DNA of 64,000 nucleotides from Muricea muricata (Eukaryota > Cnidaria > Anthozoa > Malacalcyonacea > Plexauridae), in contig OY979719.1 of NCBI GenBank assembly GCA_963855995.1, positions 7,440,001 through 7,504,000 on the forward strand, read 5' to 3'. The notes beneath the pieces are model-generated. The model was not told the DNA's origin, made no database searches, and saw only the letters and a list, made by a program, of their open reading frames with translations. Numbering within the stretch: the stretch's first letter is position 1; each line of letters opens with the position of its first letter. Shown piece after piece: positions 1-10,899 of this stretch. The translations under genes and the position numbers were made by a program.

Positions 1-108
1 TGATGACAAAAATTTAGTTGTCTGATTGCTTGTATTATAGACTGCATTGCAATATTAAATAGACTGTGTTAAACCATTGTCCGGTAAAAATGACGAAATT
101 CTCACGCC
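1..108. repeat. Family R repeat, unit leading into LINE-A
   Basis: This short AT-rich stretch recurs almost unchanged at 12027-12120 and, more diverged, at 47505-47640. It contains the motif TAGACTGCATT in degenerate tandem form. Similar motifs appear near 9500-9600, 10440-10530 and 42160-42260. At 109 it passes directly into the LINE-A fragment, as it does near 12122, so the junction is older than the duplication of this region. No coding potential is seen. Confidence 0.7.
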
Positions 109-854
109 TTGAAAAAAGACATTTATATCCTTAGTGATTTGAATTGTAATGTCATTAACAGCAGCGATAGCGGTGCTATGGCTCTGTTAGACTTTTGTTC
201 CTCGTTTAGCCTCAAAGAATTAATAAACAAACCGGCAAGAATAACTGGATCATCTGAAACTTTGACTGATATTGTTTTGGTCACAAACAAAAGTATGCCG
301 GCGTGACACCGGTCTCTAGCTATCAGTGATCATCATTTGGTGTATATAACCCTCAATTTCAAGAAAATTTTCGCTAAACCAGTTTACATATCATATCGCA
401 GTTATAAACATTATGACGCTGATTCGTTCGTACAGGATATTTCTGACGTTCCTTGGGCAGTTATAGATGATCTTAATAATTTTGAGGACAGGCTGAATGC
501 CTTTCATATGCTTTTCAACTCAATGCTTGACAAGCATGCCGCTATCAAACGTGTTAAGCTGTGGACCCGCCCTAGCCCTTCGTAACAGATGGGATAAAGG
601 TATTAATGCAAACTAGGGATGAGTGGCGTAGACTGGCCGAGAAAACCAATAATTCCAGTGCCTGGTCAACATATAGATTGTTAAAATGCGAAGTAAGGTG
701 TGAGTTGAGAGAGGCTGAGAAGGAGTTGTTACGAAACAAATAAAAGAAAACCCTAATGATTCGGGCTGTTTATGGAAAGTCATTCGCTCATGCCTTCCAA
801 AGAAAATAGCTGGCGTCAAAACGTAGCATATATAAAGTAAAGCGTTTTTGTGAA
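109..854 (+). pseudogene. LINE-A ORF2 fragment (endonuclease end and linker), copy 1
   Basis: This is a piece of a non-LTR retrotransposon ORF2, which would encode an apurinic-type endonuclease plus reverse transcriptase. The first part reads as the endonuclease C-terminal half, with the LSDLNCNVI strand (normally GDFN) and TLTDIVLVT. The same frame continues past a TGA at 304-306 into the linker, with RSYKHYDADSF, VPWAVIDDLN and LDKHAAIKRV, then reaches a stop at 583-585. A RDEWRRLAEKT segment follows in another frame. No reverse transcriptase motif is present. Copy 2 lies at 12122-12330 plus 19392-19936, split by the MULE. The LINE assignment is firm; the clade is not determined. Confidence 0.8.
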
Positions 855-1455
855 GCTGGTTATCGACTTCTCACAGCGAGAGAATGAGAAAGCTCGAGAA
901 AAACTTTTTTCCGATTTTTCCACACTCAAAGTTTTTTATGTAAAAACAAAGGCGAAGATGTTAAAGATTAGTGCGAGATTGCTTTAAAGGTTTTAAATTT
1001 TGTGTTCTGGATGCAAGATAAAGTTGGGTGTGTTTGTGTGTGTGGGCGAAAATGCAATTTTTGTATTCGAAAAATCAGTTGAACACACTTGAAAAGTCTT
1101 TAAAGTCTAAATAGATCGCAGTATTGTGATTGTACAACTTGTTGCACCTCTAAAACAATTTTGATAACTGTTTGAAGGCAAAAAGTTCAATTTGTATCCA
1201 GATGTTGGATAATTTGGCAGATATTTTACAAAACCTCGCTGCAAAAAGCCGGTCGAAAACTGGTTGCTATGCTTTGCTAGGGAGAACCTAAGGTTGAAAA
1301 ACTCCTTTGTTTACACAAAGATTTGGCTGTCTGCACCTAAAATTACAAAAACTAGAAAGCTACAACATATTTTCTCAATATAGTTAATATCTGTGTGATC
1401 CATGGTCATAAAAACAAGCAAAAATTGTGTGCTTTCATCGCTATACATCCGGGAC
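855..1455. mobile_element. TTAA-flanked non-autonomous element, left-truncated copy
   Basis: This stretch matches the intact copy at 20781-21315 but has lost its left end. The right end reads ATACATCCGGGAC followed by TTAA at 1456-1459, which is the inverse of the left end in copy 2. A deletion removed the left terminus together with an LTR and gag region still present in copy 2 (19937-20809). No open reading frame is credible. TTAA targets are used by piggyBac and Kolobok elements; I cannot assign a superfamily. Confidence 0.6.
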
Positions 1456-1536
1456 TTAAGTTTGGCCGCCATTAGATTTGTTCAATTTGTCCCGAGATTC
1501 GTCCCCAGATGTCGCCTCTACTCATTTATAATCTCT

Positions 1537-1905
1537 ATGGGGAACCATGGCAACGAGAGAGAAACTGCAGGCGCCAAAACAGAAAATGAGGCAATACCAG
1601 CTTGGGCGAAGATATATTTTAATCAGCGAGTGCACCTTTTGGAAAGGATGAATTCTTTGGTTATGGATAATTCCAAACCCAAACAGAAGAAAGCTAACGT
1701 TCAATGCTATAAATGCGGCAAATATGGTCATTACGCTAGAGAATATCGATTAAGTGCACCGAGTCAGGGAAACGCCAAGATCCCGCCCGCGCCGCACTGT
1801 ACACACAGAAACCCCAGAAATAAGCAAGATAGCCAGTGCAACGGACGACAGTCCAGTATTTGTAAACTGTCGAGTAAATGGATATTACGTGAAGACTTTG
1901 GTTGA
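1537..1905 (+). pseudogene. Family P gag C-terminal part with a CCHC-type knuckle
   Basis: Gag fragment of the family P element, starting at the ATG of MGNHGNERE. A basic stretch (SKPKQKKANVQ) precedes a retroviral-type zinc knuckle near residues 56-69, read as CYKCGKYGHYAREY. The fourth ligand, normally Cys, is Tyr. The same Tyr occurs in copy 2, so it predates the duplication. The protease frame overlaps the end of this frame. Gag would bind element RNA and form the particle. Confidence 0.7.
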
Positions 1906-2176
1906 CACTGGCGCTGCCGTGACCATTATGCAGGAGGATTTACTTGCTCGAGTAAGTAGGAAGGAGACACAAGTTAGGCCGGTGACGAAAACAATTCTGG
2001 GAGCAAACAACACGCCTTTAAACGTTACTGGAAGTGCCAAGGTAGGCATTTCGGTGTGTGGTACTACAGTTCGTCACGAAGTTCTAACTTGCAATGATGT
2101 CTCGCACGTTATGCTAATTAGCGTTGATTACCTAAAACCTCAACGACTCGTGGTTGATTTTGAAAAAACAATTTGA
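1754..2176 (+). pseudogene. Family P aspartic protease region
   Basis: Start of pol. The retroviral-type aspartic protease active site reads LVDTGAAVTIM, followed by LGANNTPLNVTGSAKVGISV, the usual flap and second half. The frame ends in TGA at 2174-2176, and copy 2 has the same stop at 22043-22045. The first residues are out of the gag frame, so either a frameshift or an old indel joins gag and pol. The protease would cut the Gag-Pol polyprotein. Confidence 0.8.
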
Positions 2177-3600
2177 AAATTGGCCAACATGAGAAAACTT
2201 TGTTGTATTCTAACGATCGTAAAGTTTACCGAGTTACTATTGCAAGGCTTGTCGTCGTACCAGCTTATACAATGGCTACTGTTTCGTGCAAAGTGGAAAA
2301 TGTTCTGTTCAAAATGGCGAAGCTGGGGTGTTAGAGCCCACATTGAGCTTCGAGGAACGTTACAAAGCTGGTATATTGAAAGTGGCGGCAACAATTAAAG
2401 ACGGGAGATACCAGTTCGGCTGTTCAATTTAACACCAGTGGTCTACAAGGGAAGTAGTGTCTGACAGCTTTTTCCATTAGTTGACAGTAAGACAAGTACG
2501 AAGAACTGCTATTTTGTCCCCGGACATGTCATTGATAATGAAACGAAAGGAATGGACGGAGGACTTTGTTTGACCGCTACAGTAGATTCGGGAAATAAAA
2601 AGTGCTTACCTAATATCAAAGAACTATTCCAATTAGGAATGATTCACTTACCGATACCGAGAAAGAAAGTATTTACCAAATACTTATGCGTCATAGTGCA
2701 ATTATCTCAAGAAACAAGGCGGACCTAGGTGAAGCTAGGGACGTCCAACATTTTATCGACACGGGTGACCATGCCCCAATTAGAGTTCCACCTCGCAGGT
2801 TGCCATTCCATAAACGAGATGTCGTACAGAAAGAAGTAGAGTCAATGATGGCGAGTGATGTGATTGAACCTTCTTCATCTCCTTGGTCAGCACCTGTTGC
2901 TTTAATTAAGAAAAAGGACGGTGGTGAACGTTTCTGTATTGATTATCGTAAGCTAGATTCAATTACAAAGAAAGATGTTTATCCACTACCCAGGTGTGAC
3001 GAAATCCTGAAATAATTATCTGGAGGAGCTTATTTTACACATTATAGACCTAGTACGAGGCTATTGGCAGATCAAAGTCGCGGAAAAAGACCGAGAAAAG
3101 ACTGCATTTTCCACACCTGATGAACATTACCAGTTCAAACGAATGCCCTTTGGGCTAACAAATGCATCTGCAACCTTCCAACGAGCGATGAACTCGATTT
3201 TCGCTTGACCTTCCGGGATTGATTGTTTAGTTTACTTGGACGACATTGTGGTGAATGGACGGACATTATTGGAACACAATCAACGTCTCGTGAATGTACT
3301 GGAAAAACTGGAAGCAGCTGGGTTGAAATTGAATCCGAAAAAATGCGAATTGGTACAAGGGCAAAGTTCTATTTTGGGCACATTGTAAGTTGAAGAGGGC
3401 ATTTCACCGGACCCAGGGAAGGTAAAAGTGTTAACAGATTAGCCCGTCCCCAATAACCTGGCAAATTTGCGTACCTTTCTTGGCTGTGCCGGATATTTAA
3501 GACAATATATTCGTGAGTATGCAAAAATAGCCGAACCACTTTATCGTTTAAAGGGAAAAGGGACATTTTTCAAATGGAATGAAGACTGCCAGTAGGCCTT
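2177..3600 (+). pseudogene. Family P pol spacer and reverse transcriptase (broken)
   Basis: The first 500 bases encode a pol spacer in several frames (for example KVYRVTIAR, VVVPAYTMA). Reverse transcriptase begins near 2686, with [17 protein letters not shown] and [24 protein letters not shown] follows at 3013-3015, with a frame change close behind. The catalytic box CLVYLDDIVV lies near 3226-3255, after a TGA in the preceding segment. Copy 2 (22555-23262) keeps this whole stretch open. Confidence 0.8.
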
Positions 3601-3610
3601 TGAAATTTTA

Positions 3611-3817
3611 ATGAAAAAGTTAACGACGGCCCCTATTTTGTCTTATCCACGACACAACCTTGCATTCATTTTGGATACAGACGCTAGTGATAGTGGGATC
3701 GGTGCAGTTTTATTTCAGAGCGTTTATGGGGAAGAAAAAGTGATCGCATATTCCGCACGATCGTTGTGGGAAGCGGAAAGGAACTATAGTACGACCATCA
3801 GAGAACTATTGGCTTGA
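3611..3817 (+). pseudogene. Family P RNase H start
   Basis: The fragment KKLTTAPILSYPRHN then FILDTDASDSGIGAVLFQ is the first part of a Ty3-type RNase H, with the first catalytic Asp in the DTDAS box, followed by YSARSLWEAERNYSTTIREL. It ends at a TGA at 3815-3817. A deletion then joins it to the integrase region; the missing part is at 23500-23790 in copy 2. The domain would remove the RNA strand during reverse transcription. Confidence 0.8.
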
Positions 3818-3828
3818 GTCCGGTCAAT

Positions 3829-4533
3829 GGAACAATTAGACTCGTGATCAAATGGCTTCAAGACGGAAAAAGGCCACCTAAAGACGAGATTTCAAGCATG
3901 GGCCGTACAATGGGAAAACGTTGGAGTAAATTCGACCAAATGTCACTGGTCGATGGTCTGCTGTTTCGGTCCTTCGAGAATGAAAAGGGCGATTGCCAAC
4001 ACTTACAGCTATGTGTGCGGCGAGTTTTAAGAAACGAAGTTCTGGAGTTTACACATGACATACCTAGCGCTGGTCATCTGAGCTCTCGCAGATTGAAGGA
4101 AGTGCTCAAGAAGAGATTATACTGGCCTAACTGGAAAACAGATTTTGAATTGCACTGTAAAAACTGTCGAAAATGCGTGGAGCGAAATGACTCACTTATG
4201 AAATCTAGAAGTCCTTTGATCGTAAAACAATCGGATTACTTCATGGAGCATGTCGCTATCGATATAATTGGCCCTCTGTCTAACACCTTAACGGGTATCG
4301 TTATATATTAGTCGCCGTGGATTACTTGACGAGATGGCCAGAGGCCTACGCTATCCCTAATCATGAAGCGCGGACAATCGCTCAAAAGCTGGTAGACGAC
4401 AGATCAGCTTTGACTTTCAGAGGTTATTTACGGAATCAAATTAGTATCCAATAAAAGAAAAAAGCTAGTGGTTCACTTCAACCGATTGAAGCCGTGTTAT
4501 ATCGATCAGTCAACTGAAAATCAACTTGGTCAC
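3829..4533 (+). pseudogene. Family P integrase fragment
   Basis: The N-terminal zinc-binding region shows HDIPSAGHLSSRRLKEVL then CKNCRKC, the HHCC motif. The core starts with HVAIDIIGPLS, the first catalytic Asp, and runs to the TAG after GIVIY at 4309-4311. The rest of the core is deleted relative to copy 2 (24320-24910). A short C-terminal piece (KLVVHFNRLKPCYID) follows near 4455-4510. The end is cut by the family M LTR at 4534. Confidence 0.8.
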
Positions 4534-4630
4534 TGTTGTGTCCTGTGTATTTTAGCATGAAAATGAGCAATGTTTATAAACTATAAACATTGACGAGCGT
4601 TAAATATATTCAACGAATGAATATATTACA
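4534..4630 (-). repeat. 3' LTR of family M copy A
   Basis: A 97-bp LTR with TG at one end and CA at the other, the same as 25044-25140. It contains the palindrome AATGTTTATAAACTATAAACATT (described in two halves: TGTTTATA and its inverse). It abuts the cut end of family P at the same base in both copies, so this insertion predates the regional duplication. Confidence 0.8.
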
Positions 4631-4922
4631 TCTCCCCTGATTAAGTATAAAGATTACCCTATTTTTGTTCATTTGTCCTTTTTCTTAAAGAAACTGTTCA
4701 TAATGAAATAACGTTCAAAAAACAACAATTAGAAAATGTTCATAATACCACAATGAATAAATACTAACTAAACAACTTTCATCAATGTTTATAGTTCATA
4801 GTCACCAAATCTCTTAGGCTTCTTCACCACCCGCCCAGATCTCGTTGTGACTTGATCTGTAGTAAGACGCTGCTCACTGCTTCTTTCATGCGTGACTTTC
4901 GTAGGCGATCTTTCCACGTTGG

Positions 4923-5294
4923 TCATCGTTGTTTCTGCAGTTGCTGTCTGTTCGTTGTCTTCAGAGTTTGTAACTGAAGAAGATGTCGCCTATTTCGTCT
5001 AAATGTACTACCATCCTGAGTTCGAACATGATACGATCTTGGCGTCTCATCTAAATCGATTACGACTGCTGGTTCCCACTTCCCTTTATGGCTTATTCGG
5101 ACTGAATCATTCGGGTGTAAAGGTGGTAATTCTTTTGCTGAGCGGTCATAATATCGTTTCTGTTCTAATTTTCTTTGTTCTAGGCCTTTCCTTGTCGCCT
5201 TAAGATCAGTAAGCTTCGGAAGTAGTTCTTTAGGATGAGTTGGTAGGTCTGTTCTCAGCCGTCGATTCATTAATAGTTGAGCTGGCGAGCCCAT
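4923..5294 (-). pseudogene. Family M integrase C-terminal domain, copy A
   Basis: Begins MGSPAQLLMNRRLRTDLP, the segment found after the catalytic core in K02A2.6-like Ty3 integrases. A KRYYDRSAKELPPLHPNDSV stretch follows, then the SH3-like region with GKWEPAVVIDLDETPRSYHV. About 123 codons stay open. Homologous pieces are at 25500-25807 and 55801-56079. It is separated from the core by a frame break around 5295-5394. Confidence 0.8.
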
Positions 5295-5394
5295 CTGTTG
5301 AAAAGGCGTGTTCCTATAAGTTAATAAACTTAAGTATGGATCTTGATTGCTAGCTTTAGCCTTCGTTAATTATCTTTTCACGGTTTGGCCGTTT

Positions 5395-5960
5395 CTACGA
5401 AGCTCTTTGACTGCGGGTAGGTATAGGTGACGATGTTTTGTGTACAAATCCCCAAGTTGTGGAAAACTGGTGGAACTCTTCCGAAGAGTACTGGGGACCG
5501 TTGTCGGAGATTACAATTTCGGGTATACCATGTCTGGCAAATATTGACTTGATATGTTGAATCACCGTTGAACTTTTGGTACTTGCGAGTTGCGCGATCT
5601 CAAAATAGTTGCTGTTATAATCCACCACAAGCACGTTTGTTGTATTATTCCAGACGAACATATCTGTGGCAAGCATTTGCCATGGACGCACTGGTATGTC
5701 ATGCGGTCGAAGAGGTTCTTTCTGCTGAGCGTTACGATATTCTTGGAACGTTAAACATTTCTCCACCATCGTCTCAATTTCTTTGCACATTCCAGGCCAG
5801 AATAACACATCACGAGCACGCTCCTTACATTTCTGCACACCCATGTGTCCGGTGTGAATCCTTCCGAGCATTTCATGTCGTAAGGCTTTCGGAACTATTA
5901 TTTTCTGCGACTTGAGTATTAAGTCCATCAATTGCGGTGATCTCGTCTCGATAGTTCCAG
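5395..5960 (-). pseudogene. Family M integrase core, copy A
   Basis: The zinc-binding region reads HEMLGRIHTGHMGVQKCKER with CLTF where copies B and C have CLTC, so one zinc ligand is lost. The catalytic residues D, D and E are visible in ATDMFVW, VISDNGPQYSSEEF. Upstream of about 5960 the open frame continues into sequence unrelated to the element and should not be counted as integrase. Confidence 0.8.
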
Positions 5961-6167
5961 TCATAGAATAAGAATACATGGAAGGGCCACTCGCGTCGGA
6001 GCCTTTGAAGTTTTTGAAGCCGCGCATGTCGTTTCGCGCAGACCGGAAATTGACCGCTCTAATTACTCGCAGCCAGTAAAAGCCAGTCAATTTGTTAGAG
6101 ATTTGTATTACAGAATGGTTGTTTGGCTGAATAAATCAGGGTTTTTAACAAACAATGAGGGTTTTTT

Positions 6168-8122
6168 CGCATTTTCTGGACCACCGGGATCTCTCAAACG
6201 CAGTTTTATGCTTGCAAAAGGTTCGAGAGAAAAATGCTCGAGGATTTCTGCAGGTCTGGCCGTGTATAGGCCATGTAGATATGCCCGCAACGTCCCGCCC
6301 GTCTGTCTCTGGGGAAACACCTGTATTAAAACAGGTCAATTCTAAGATTGTCACAAAAAAATATTGGCTTTTCTAGTTTATCTCTTATTTGGCCACAACC
6401 AAAAGCACAAGGGTCGGTCAACCGAAAAATCTTAGTTAAAAGTAATGATGTACTGTAATTGCGCTCCATTAGAAATACAATATAATTTTTATGGGAAGAA
6501 TGTAAGCAGTGTGTATTGGGGAGCGGTCATGAAGTAAGTGCTACGACGGGATGGAGAATATTTTTAATTTTGTCAACAAAATTTTATACCCCCTCAAGTT
6601 TTTCAGTTAATATTTGGTACCCCATGGAGATGATGGAGCAATGTTTCATACCCCACCATAAAATGACAAAAAAATATTATCGTTCTATGCAGTGCTTAAC
6701 AGACGTTGCAAACAAAGTACAAATAAAAGCAATGAAATAAAGTATAAAGGCATACTAAACTAGTAGTTGAACGAAACTAGTTGTTGGACAACACCATTGT
6801 GTAGTAGTTTGCTGTGTAGTAGTTCCTTTCCCTTTTTCATTCATACACTCATCCTTATGGGCCCATGAGAAGGAATAAAATGATGACACAAATAGCAACT
6901 GCAAAGTAGACGAGCTGTGTAATTGTCAAATCGTTCGTGAGACATTGATGGCAGTGATGCATTAAAAATGTTTGTATGTATGCAAATTGATGTATGCAAA
7001 GCAGACCAGAACAGAGCTCCAAATTAGAATTAGAACAAATAAATTTTGTTTCATGCCCCCTCTTTAAAGTCATAAATATATTCATACCCCACCCTGATCC
7101 CTGAAGAAAATTCATACCCCTTGCCAATATCTTCGCCTTGGGGTAGCACTTATTTTATGACCGCTGTCTTGGGGGTGACTGGTTATTTTTATGTTCAGAC
7201 TAAATTTTGGTAATCATTTATTATTTTTTAATGTTTGTCAAGGGAAATATTAAATGGAAATAACAGAAATGTAGTTGCGCTAAAAGATATAAGTTGATTT
7301 ATGCATTACGCAAGACTTACGTGGTTATTTACGAATAATGAAAAATTTTTATCTAAATGTTGATGAGAAATTGCATACGTCAACCTATATTAGACTGTCT
7401 TATTGTATTGACCTTTATTGAACTGCATTAAAATATGTTTGTTGATGTCACAAAACTCCCAAGAGAAAAAGTCAGGTCTACAACCAATCCCGCTCATTCC
7501 TACTTTGGGTATAAGAAATAGACGCCGGGAACGAACGCAATACTATTGAGGATTTTTCATTAATACCTAAATCAAAAGCCCTCACTAGGAACGCCCGACT
7601 TTTGTTTGCAACGATTAGATTGTGGAATATCCTATAATGTTTTTTTTTCGGATTTCAGACTTGATTATTTCTGGGCGGACACATGAGCAATTATACCACC
7701 GAGCATTATTAGAGCATGATAAAATGGAAATTCTTAAGTGTATAAAGAAAATTCGCTTCAGTCGAATATTTCCAATAAACGCATAAAAGTTTATTATCGT
7801 ACAGCTTTACAATATAAAGCTGATCCAAGATGGACAACAAACAACTGATCCTGGCGAGTTGGCTGTCGTCTAATCATGTGTATAATATTCCATCGCTTTA
7901 GTATATAGTCAGTGAGCACTTGCGTTTGTCATAAAGTTTTAATTCTTGAAAATTTAACTCAATCAACATAGTTAATACTAACAATATTTTCATGAGGTGA
8001 AAGATGGAATATTCCATCGCATATCATATTGTGTAATGTGATCAAGTTAGATTTCATTAAAATTTGTTCATAAGTGGAGTTCCAGTCACAAAGACTACTA
8101 CTCTTAGACGTCTTTCGTTCAT
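6168..8122. repeat. Family R repeat, long non-coding block (copy 1)
   Basis: This block aligns in order with 61988-63642. Shared landmarks are a segment starting GCATTTTCTGGACCACCGGG, one with GCGCTCCATTAGAAATACA, one with TATTTACGAATAATG, and one with ATAAAGCTGATCCAAGATGG. Parts also recur at 9690-10200 and 42340-42855. Short open frames exist but are not conserved between copies. I see no genes. It could be a large decayed DNA transposon, but no paired termini were found. Confidence 0.65.
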
Positions 8123-8300
8123 TCACTCAAGTTTATTCCTATCACTGGACTTCGAAAAATGCCAGACAAGACATCCGTCATGAAAGTATGGCATAAATGC
8201 TGCCTTGTAAATATGCAGTTTTGTTGTAGTGGATATTAATTTTCTGAGTCTCGTGAAAAATCTGATTCTCTTGCTGGTATTCTTACAAATATCTGACACA
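8123..8300 (-). pseudogene. LINE reverse-transcriptase tail fragment in family R
   Basis: On the minus strand this reads KNTSKRIRFFTRLRKLIST, LHIYKAAFMPYF and KSSDRNKLE, the conserved C-terminal segment after the palm of CR1/L2-like LINE reverse transcriptases. The same piece occurs at 10900-11301, 45342-45563 and 63643-63963, always at the same place in family R. The longer open frame reaching 8458 runs into unrelated R sequence. Confidence 0.7.
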
Positions 8301-8389
8301 TGATCTGAAAAGTATCTCACGTCTAGGTGCAACAGGCGCTTGGGGAGGTATGCTCTAAGATACTGGCAAATTAAGGAGGAGATTGCTAG

Positions 8390-8958
8390 TATTTTACGAG
8401 TAGAAACTGAGAAAACAAAAACACTTACTGTTAAACAAGTGGATACTATCAAGACCAATGTGAACCATTGATTGTGTACGTCTTTACACGTTCAACTATT
8501 AGCACTTTTGTTGGTTTTCCCTGAGTCTGTTATCCTCACCAACCAGCCTTGTTTTGAATCATTTGATGCAAAGAGAACTATTTGCATCAATCCAATGCAA
8601 CGCTTGGTAGGGAAGGCAATAGCCAATAAATAGCCTTGGAGAAAATTTCGATCAATGGTGTTCAGTATAAAGCTTACTTATTTTATATTGAATCATTAAT
8701 ATAACTGAAGTTCATAGTCTTAGAATCTTCTAGTTTTATGATTCCAGTCTTAAATACAATGCGTTAGACCTTGTAAGATCACGATTTGACAAAGCTGCGT
8801 CGATACTGTATTTTATATATTAAATAGGTATTTGCAGCAATATAATTTATTGTATAGTACCGTATCAATTTATGACGCTTTAACAAATTTTGGTGACTAA
8901 CAAATTTCATATAAACAAAGATTTCCCGTTTTAGTAGAAAATACTTCACCGAGTATTC
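8390..8958. repeat. Family R block shared with 41000-41560
   Basis: A block without genes. It matches 41000-41560 in order, including GGTTTTCCCTGAGTCTGTTATC and TTTGATGCAAAGAGAACTA (given here as short landmarks of at most twenty bases: TTTTCCCTGAGTCTGTTATC). On the minus strand both copies keep a hydrophobic stretch read as LTVSVFVF or FTVSVFVF. Nothing else is recognisable. Confidence 0.6.
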
Positions 8959-9290
8959 TCAAGGGCCGTGACCTGACAGTTCAGTTGCGCACCGAGATGT
9001 AAATCTCAATCGTGAAATATTAGATAAATTAAAATAAGAATTAGTATGCTTACAACACTCATATTGTTCTTTTCTAAAATGCTTTTCACACACATACCCG
9101 TTTCCGCTATTGATTTGTCGACGCAAACTCTCCTCCACAACACGGTCCTTCGTGATCACGCTTATCCAAGCTTCGCGTGTTTTCTTTGATAATTCATCTG
9201 TCTCTGCACGAATTTTAAAGATTCACACTCCACTGTGCTTTCGACTTGTTGCGCAACCTTATATGAAGCAATGTGGCAATGTGCTCCTGG
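8959..9290 (-). pseudogene. THAP-domain remnant, copy 1
   Basis: On the minus strand the sequence encodes a degraded THAP zinc-binding domain. The Cys-x4-Cys start is visible but holds a stop codon, followed by CATSRKH. The middle reads ELSKKTREAWISVITKDRVV, and the end VCEKHFRKEQYE gives the Cys-x2-His pair. The matching copy at 41600-41905 keeps CSIYGCATGRKH. THAP domains bind DNA in P, Kolobok and other transposases. The copies sit inside family R, so a transposon origin is more likely than a host exon. Confidence 0.6.
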
Positions 9291-9329
9291 TATCGTGAAA
9301 TAATCGCCTAATTAAGATCCCTCGGCTAC

Positions 9330-10735
9330 ATTGGTGACCAAAGACAATGAGGTTTTTAGTCACGTGATCTTATCTTCCAAACCTTGCCATTATATTAAAA
9401 AAGGTTTATAGATTGGCAGAAAGTTGTGAGGAAATTTTTTTTGTGTGCAAACCACACTTTTTCTCCACGTTCATAATATCAAGAATTAGCCTGCCTTATA
9501 TAGATTGCATGAGATAAATTGTAGCAGACTGTATTAGACTTCATTACCCTGTACGCATCGTACTTTATTATAGACCACATTACTAGACCACCATTGACAT
9601 CATGATCGTTTTCTAAAATTTAGAACGTACAAAGAATGAGCGTTTCTTGCAATTAAATTAATTAAATTCATACGTCATCCCAATCCTCCGCTCCGAGGTA
9701 GTATTTACTTTATGCCCTCTCGCTTGGGGCGTATCTACAATATTTTAATATCACTGGTTATTTTTATATAAATTGATTTTTTTCTTAATTTTTTAGAACA
9801 ACGTCGAGTAGCTGCAGGTATGTTCAGGCTAAATTGTGGTAACCATTTATTATTTTTTTATTTTTTAACAGAAATGTAATTGCGCTGAAAAATATTAGTT
9901 GATTTATACAGCGCACAAGGCTTTGTGTGGTTATTTACGAATAATGAAATTTTTTATCTAAATGTTGATTAGAAATCGCATACGTCAGCCTGCATTTGAC
10001 AGTCTTATATTGTACTGACCTGCATTCAAAGGCGTTCTGTAGATGTGACAAAACTCTCAAGCGAAAAAGTTACTAGGTCTACAACAATCCCGCCCATTCT
10101 TACTACAGGTATAGACGCCGAGAACGAACGGAATAACTATTGAGGATTTTTCATAACCTAAATCAAAAGCCTTAACTAGGAACGTCCAACATTTGTCTCT
10201 ATCAATTAAATTGTGGAATATCCTGCTAGATTTGTATATAGTAAAGCCTTCTTGAGTGCACTTTGGCTTCCACGTGACCAGGGGCAATGAGTTTTTAGTC
10301 ACGTGATCGTACCTTCCATACCTTCCCTTTACATTAACTATGTTTATGGATTGCCAGAAAATTTTGAGAATTTTTTTTGTCTTCGAACCATGCACACTTT
10401 TCCTTCACGCTCATTATATCATACGGTAATTAGCCTGCATTATATAGATTGCATGAGATAAACTGTAGCAGACTGAATTAGACTTTATTACCCTGTACGC
10501 ATCGTACTTTATTATAGACCACATTAGTAGAACACAATTGACATCATGATCGTTTTCTAAAAGTTAAAACGTACAAAGAATTAGTGTTTGTTGCTCATAC
10601 TTCATGTTAGGTGTACAACAATCCCATCCATTCTTACTATAGGTATAGACGCCGAGAACGAACGCAATAACTGTTGAGGATTTTTCATTACCTAAATCAA
10701 AAGCCTTAACTAGGAACGTTCAGACACATGACCAG
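9330..10735. repeat. Family R block with an internal duplication
   Basis: Segment 9330-9660 is repeated at 10240-10600 (landmarks TTTTTAGTCACGTGATC and TACCCTGTACGCATCGTAC), and both match 41960-42320. Segment 9690-10230 repeats the units seen at 7140-7620. Segment 10610-10735 is a third copy of the unit with TAGACGCCGAGAACGAACG. This is old local duplication without coding content; the minus-strand frame at 10057-10395 is not conserved. Confidence 0.65.
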
Positions 10736-10899
10736 ATATAGTTGATAAATATAGTTAATACTACATACAAATAATGAATGTTTATGAGTGTAATGATAAG
10801 AATATTTTCATGAGGTGAAACGTGGAATATTCAAGTCCCATTTCGTATAATGTGGTCAAGTTAGATTTCATTAAAAGTTATTTAGAAGTAGAGTTCCAG

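Larger units (their letters stand above)
1456..4533 (+). mobile_element. Ty3/gypsy retrotransposon family P, copy 1 (decayed)
   Basis: An LTR retrotransposon internal region with gag, protease, reverse transcriptase, RNase H and integrase in the Ty3/gypsy order. It has no LTR here: the 5' LTR and gag start are deleted, and the 3' end is cut at 4533 by the LTR of a family M element on the other strand. Copy 2 is at 19938-25043. The two copies have largely complementary deletions: copy 1 lacks what lies at 23500-23790 and 24320-24910, while copy 2 lacks what lies at about 3485-3715. Confidence 0.85.
4534..5960 (-). mobile_element. Ty3/gypsy family M, copy A (3' end only)
   Basis: The 3' end of a minus-strand Ty3/gypsy element: LTR, polypurine tract (TAATCAGGGGAGA read on the minus strand, 4631-4643) and integrase. 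It stops matching copies B and C near 5960, after the sequence read as a YWNYRDE segment in those copies. Unlike copy B it has no LINE inserted in the integrase gene, so that LINE arrived after the copies separated. Confidence 0.8.

Noticed and set aside
613-819. Minus-strand frame, repeated at 19695-19901
   Set aside because: It is the opposite strand of the LINE-A linker; its conservation follows from the block duplication.
2140-2394. Minus-strand frame, repeated at 22009-22263
   Set aside because: Shadow of the family P pol spacer on the plus strand, which has the recognisable retroelement motifs.
5568-5915. Plus-strand frame, repeated at 26075-26323 and 56351-56698
   Set aside because: Shadow of the family M integrase core on the minus strand; the motif-bearing frame is the minus one.
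6108-6376. Four overlapping frames on both strands in family R
   Set aside because: The copy at 61988-62144 breaks most of them and no protein family is recognisable.
10057-10395. 112-codon minus-strand frame
   Set aside because: It spans the junction of two family R units and is not kept in the other copies.
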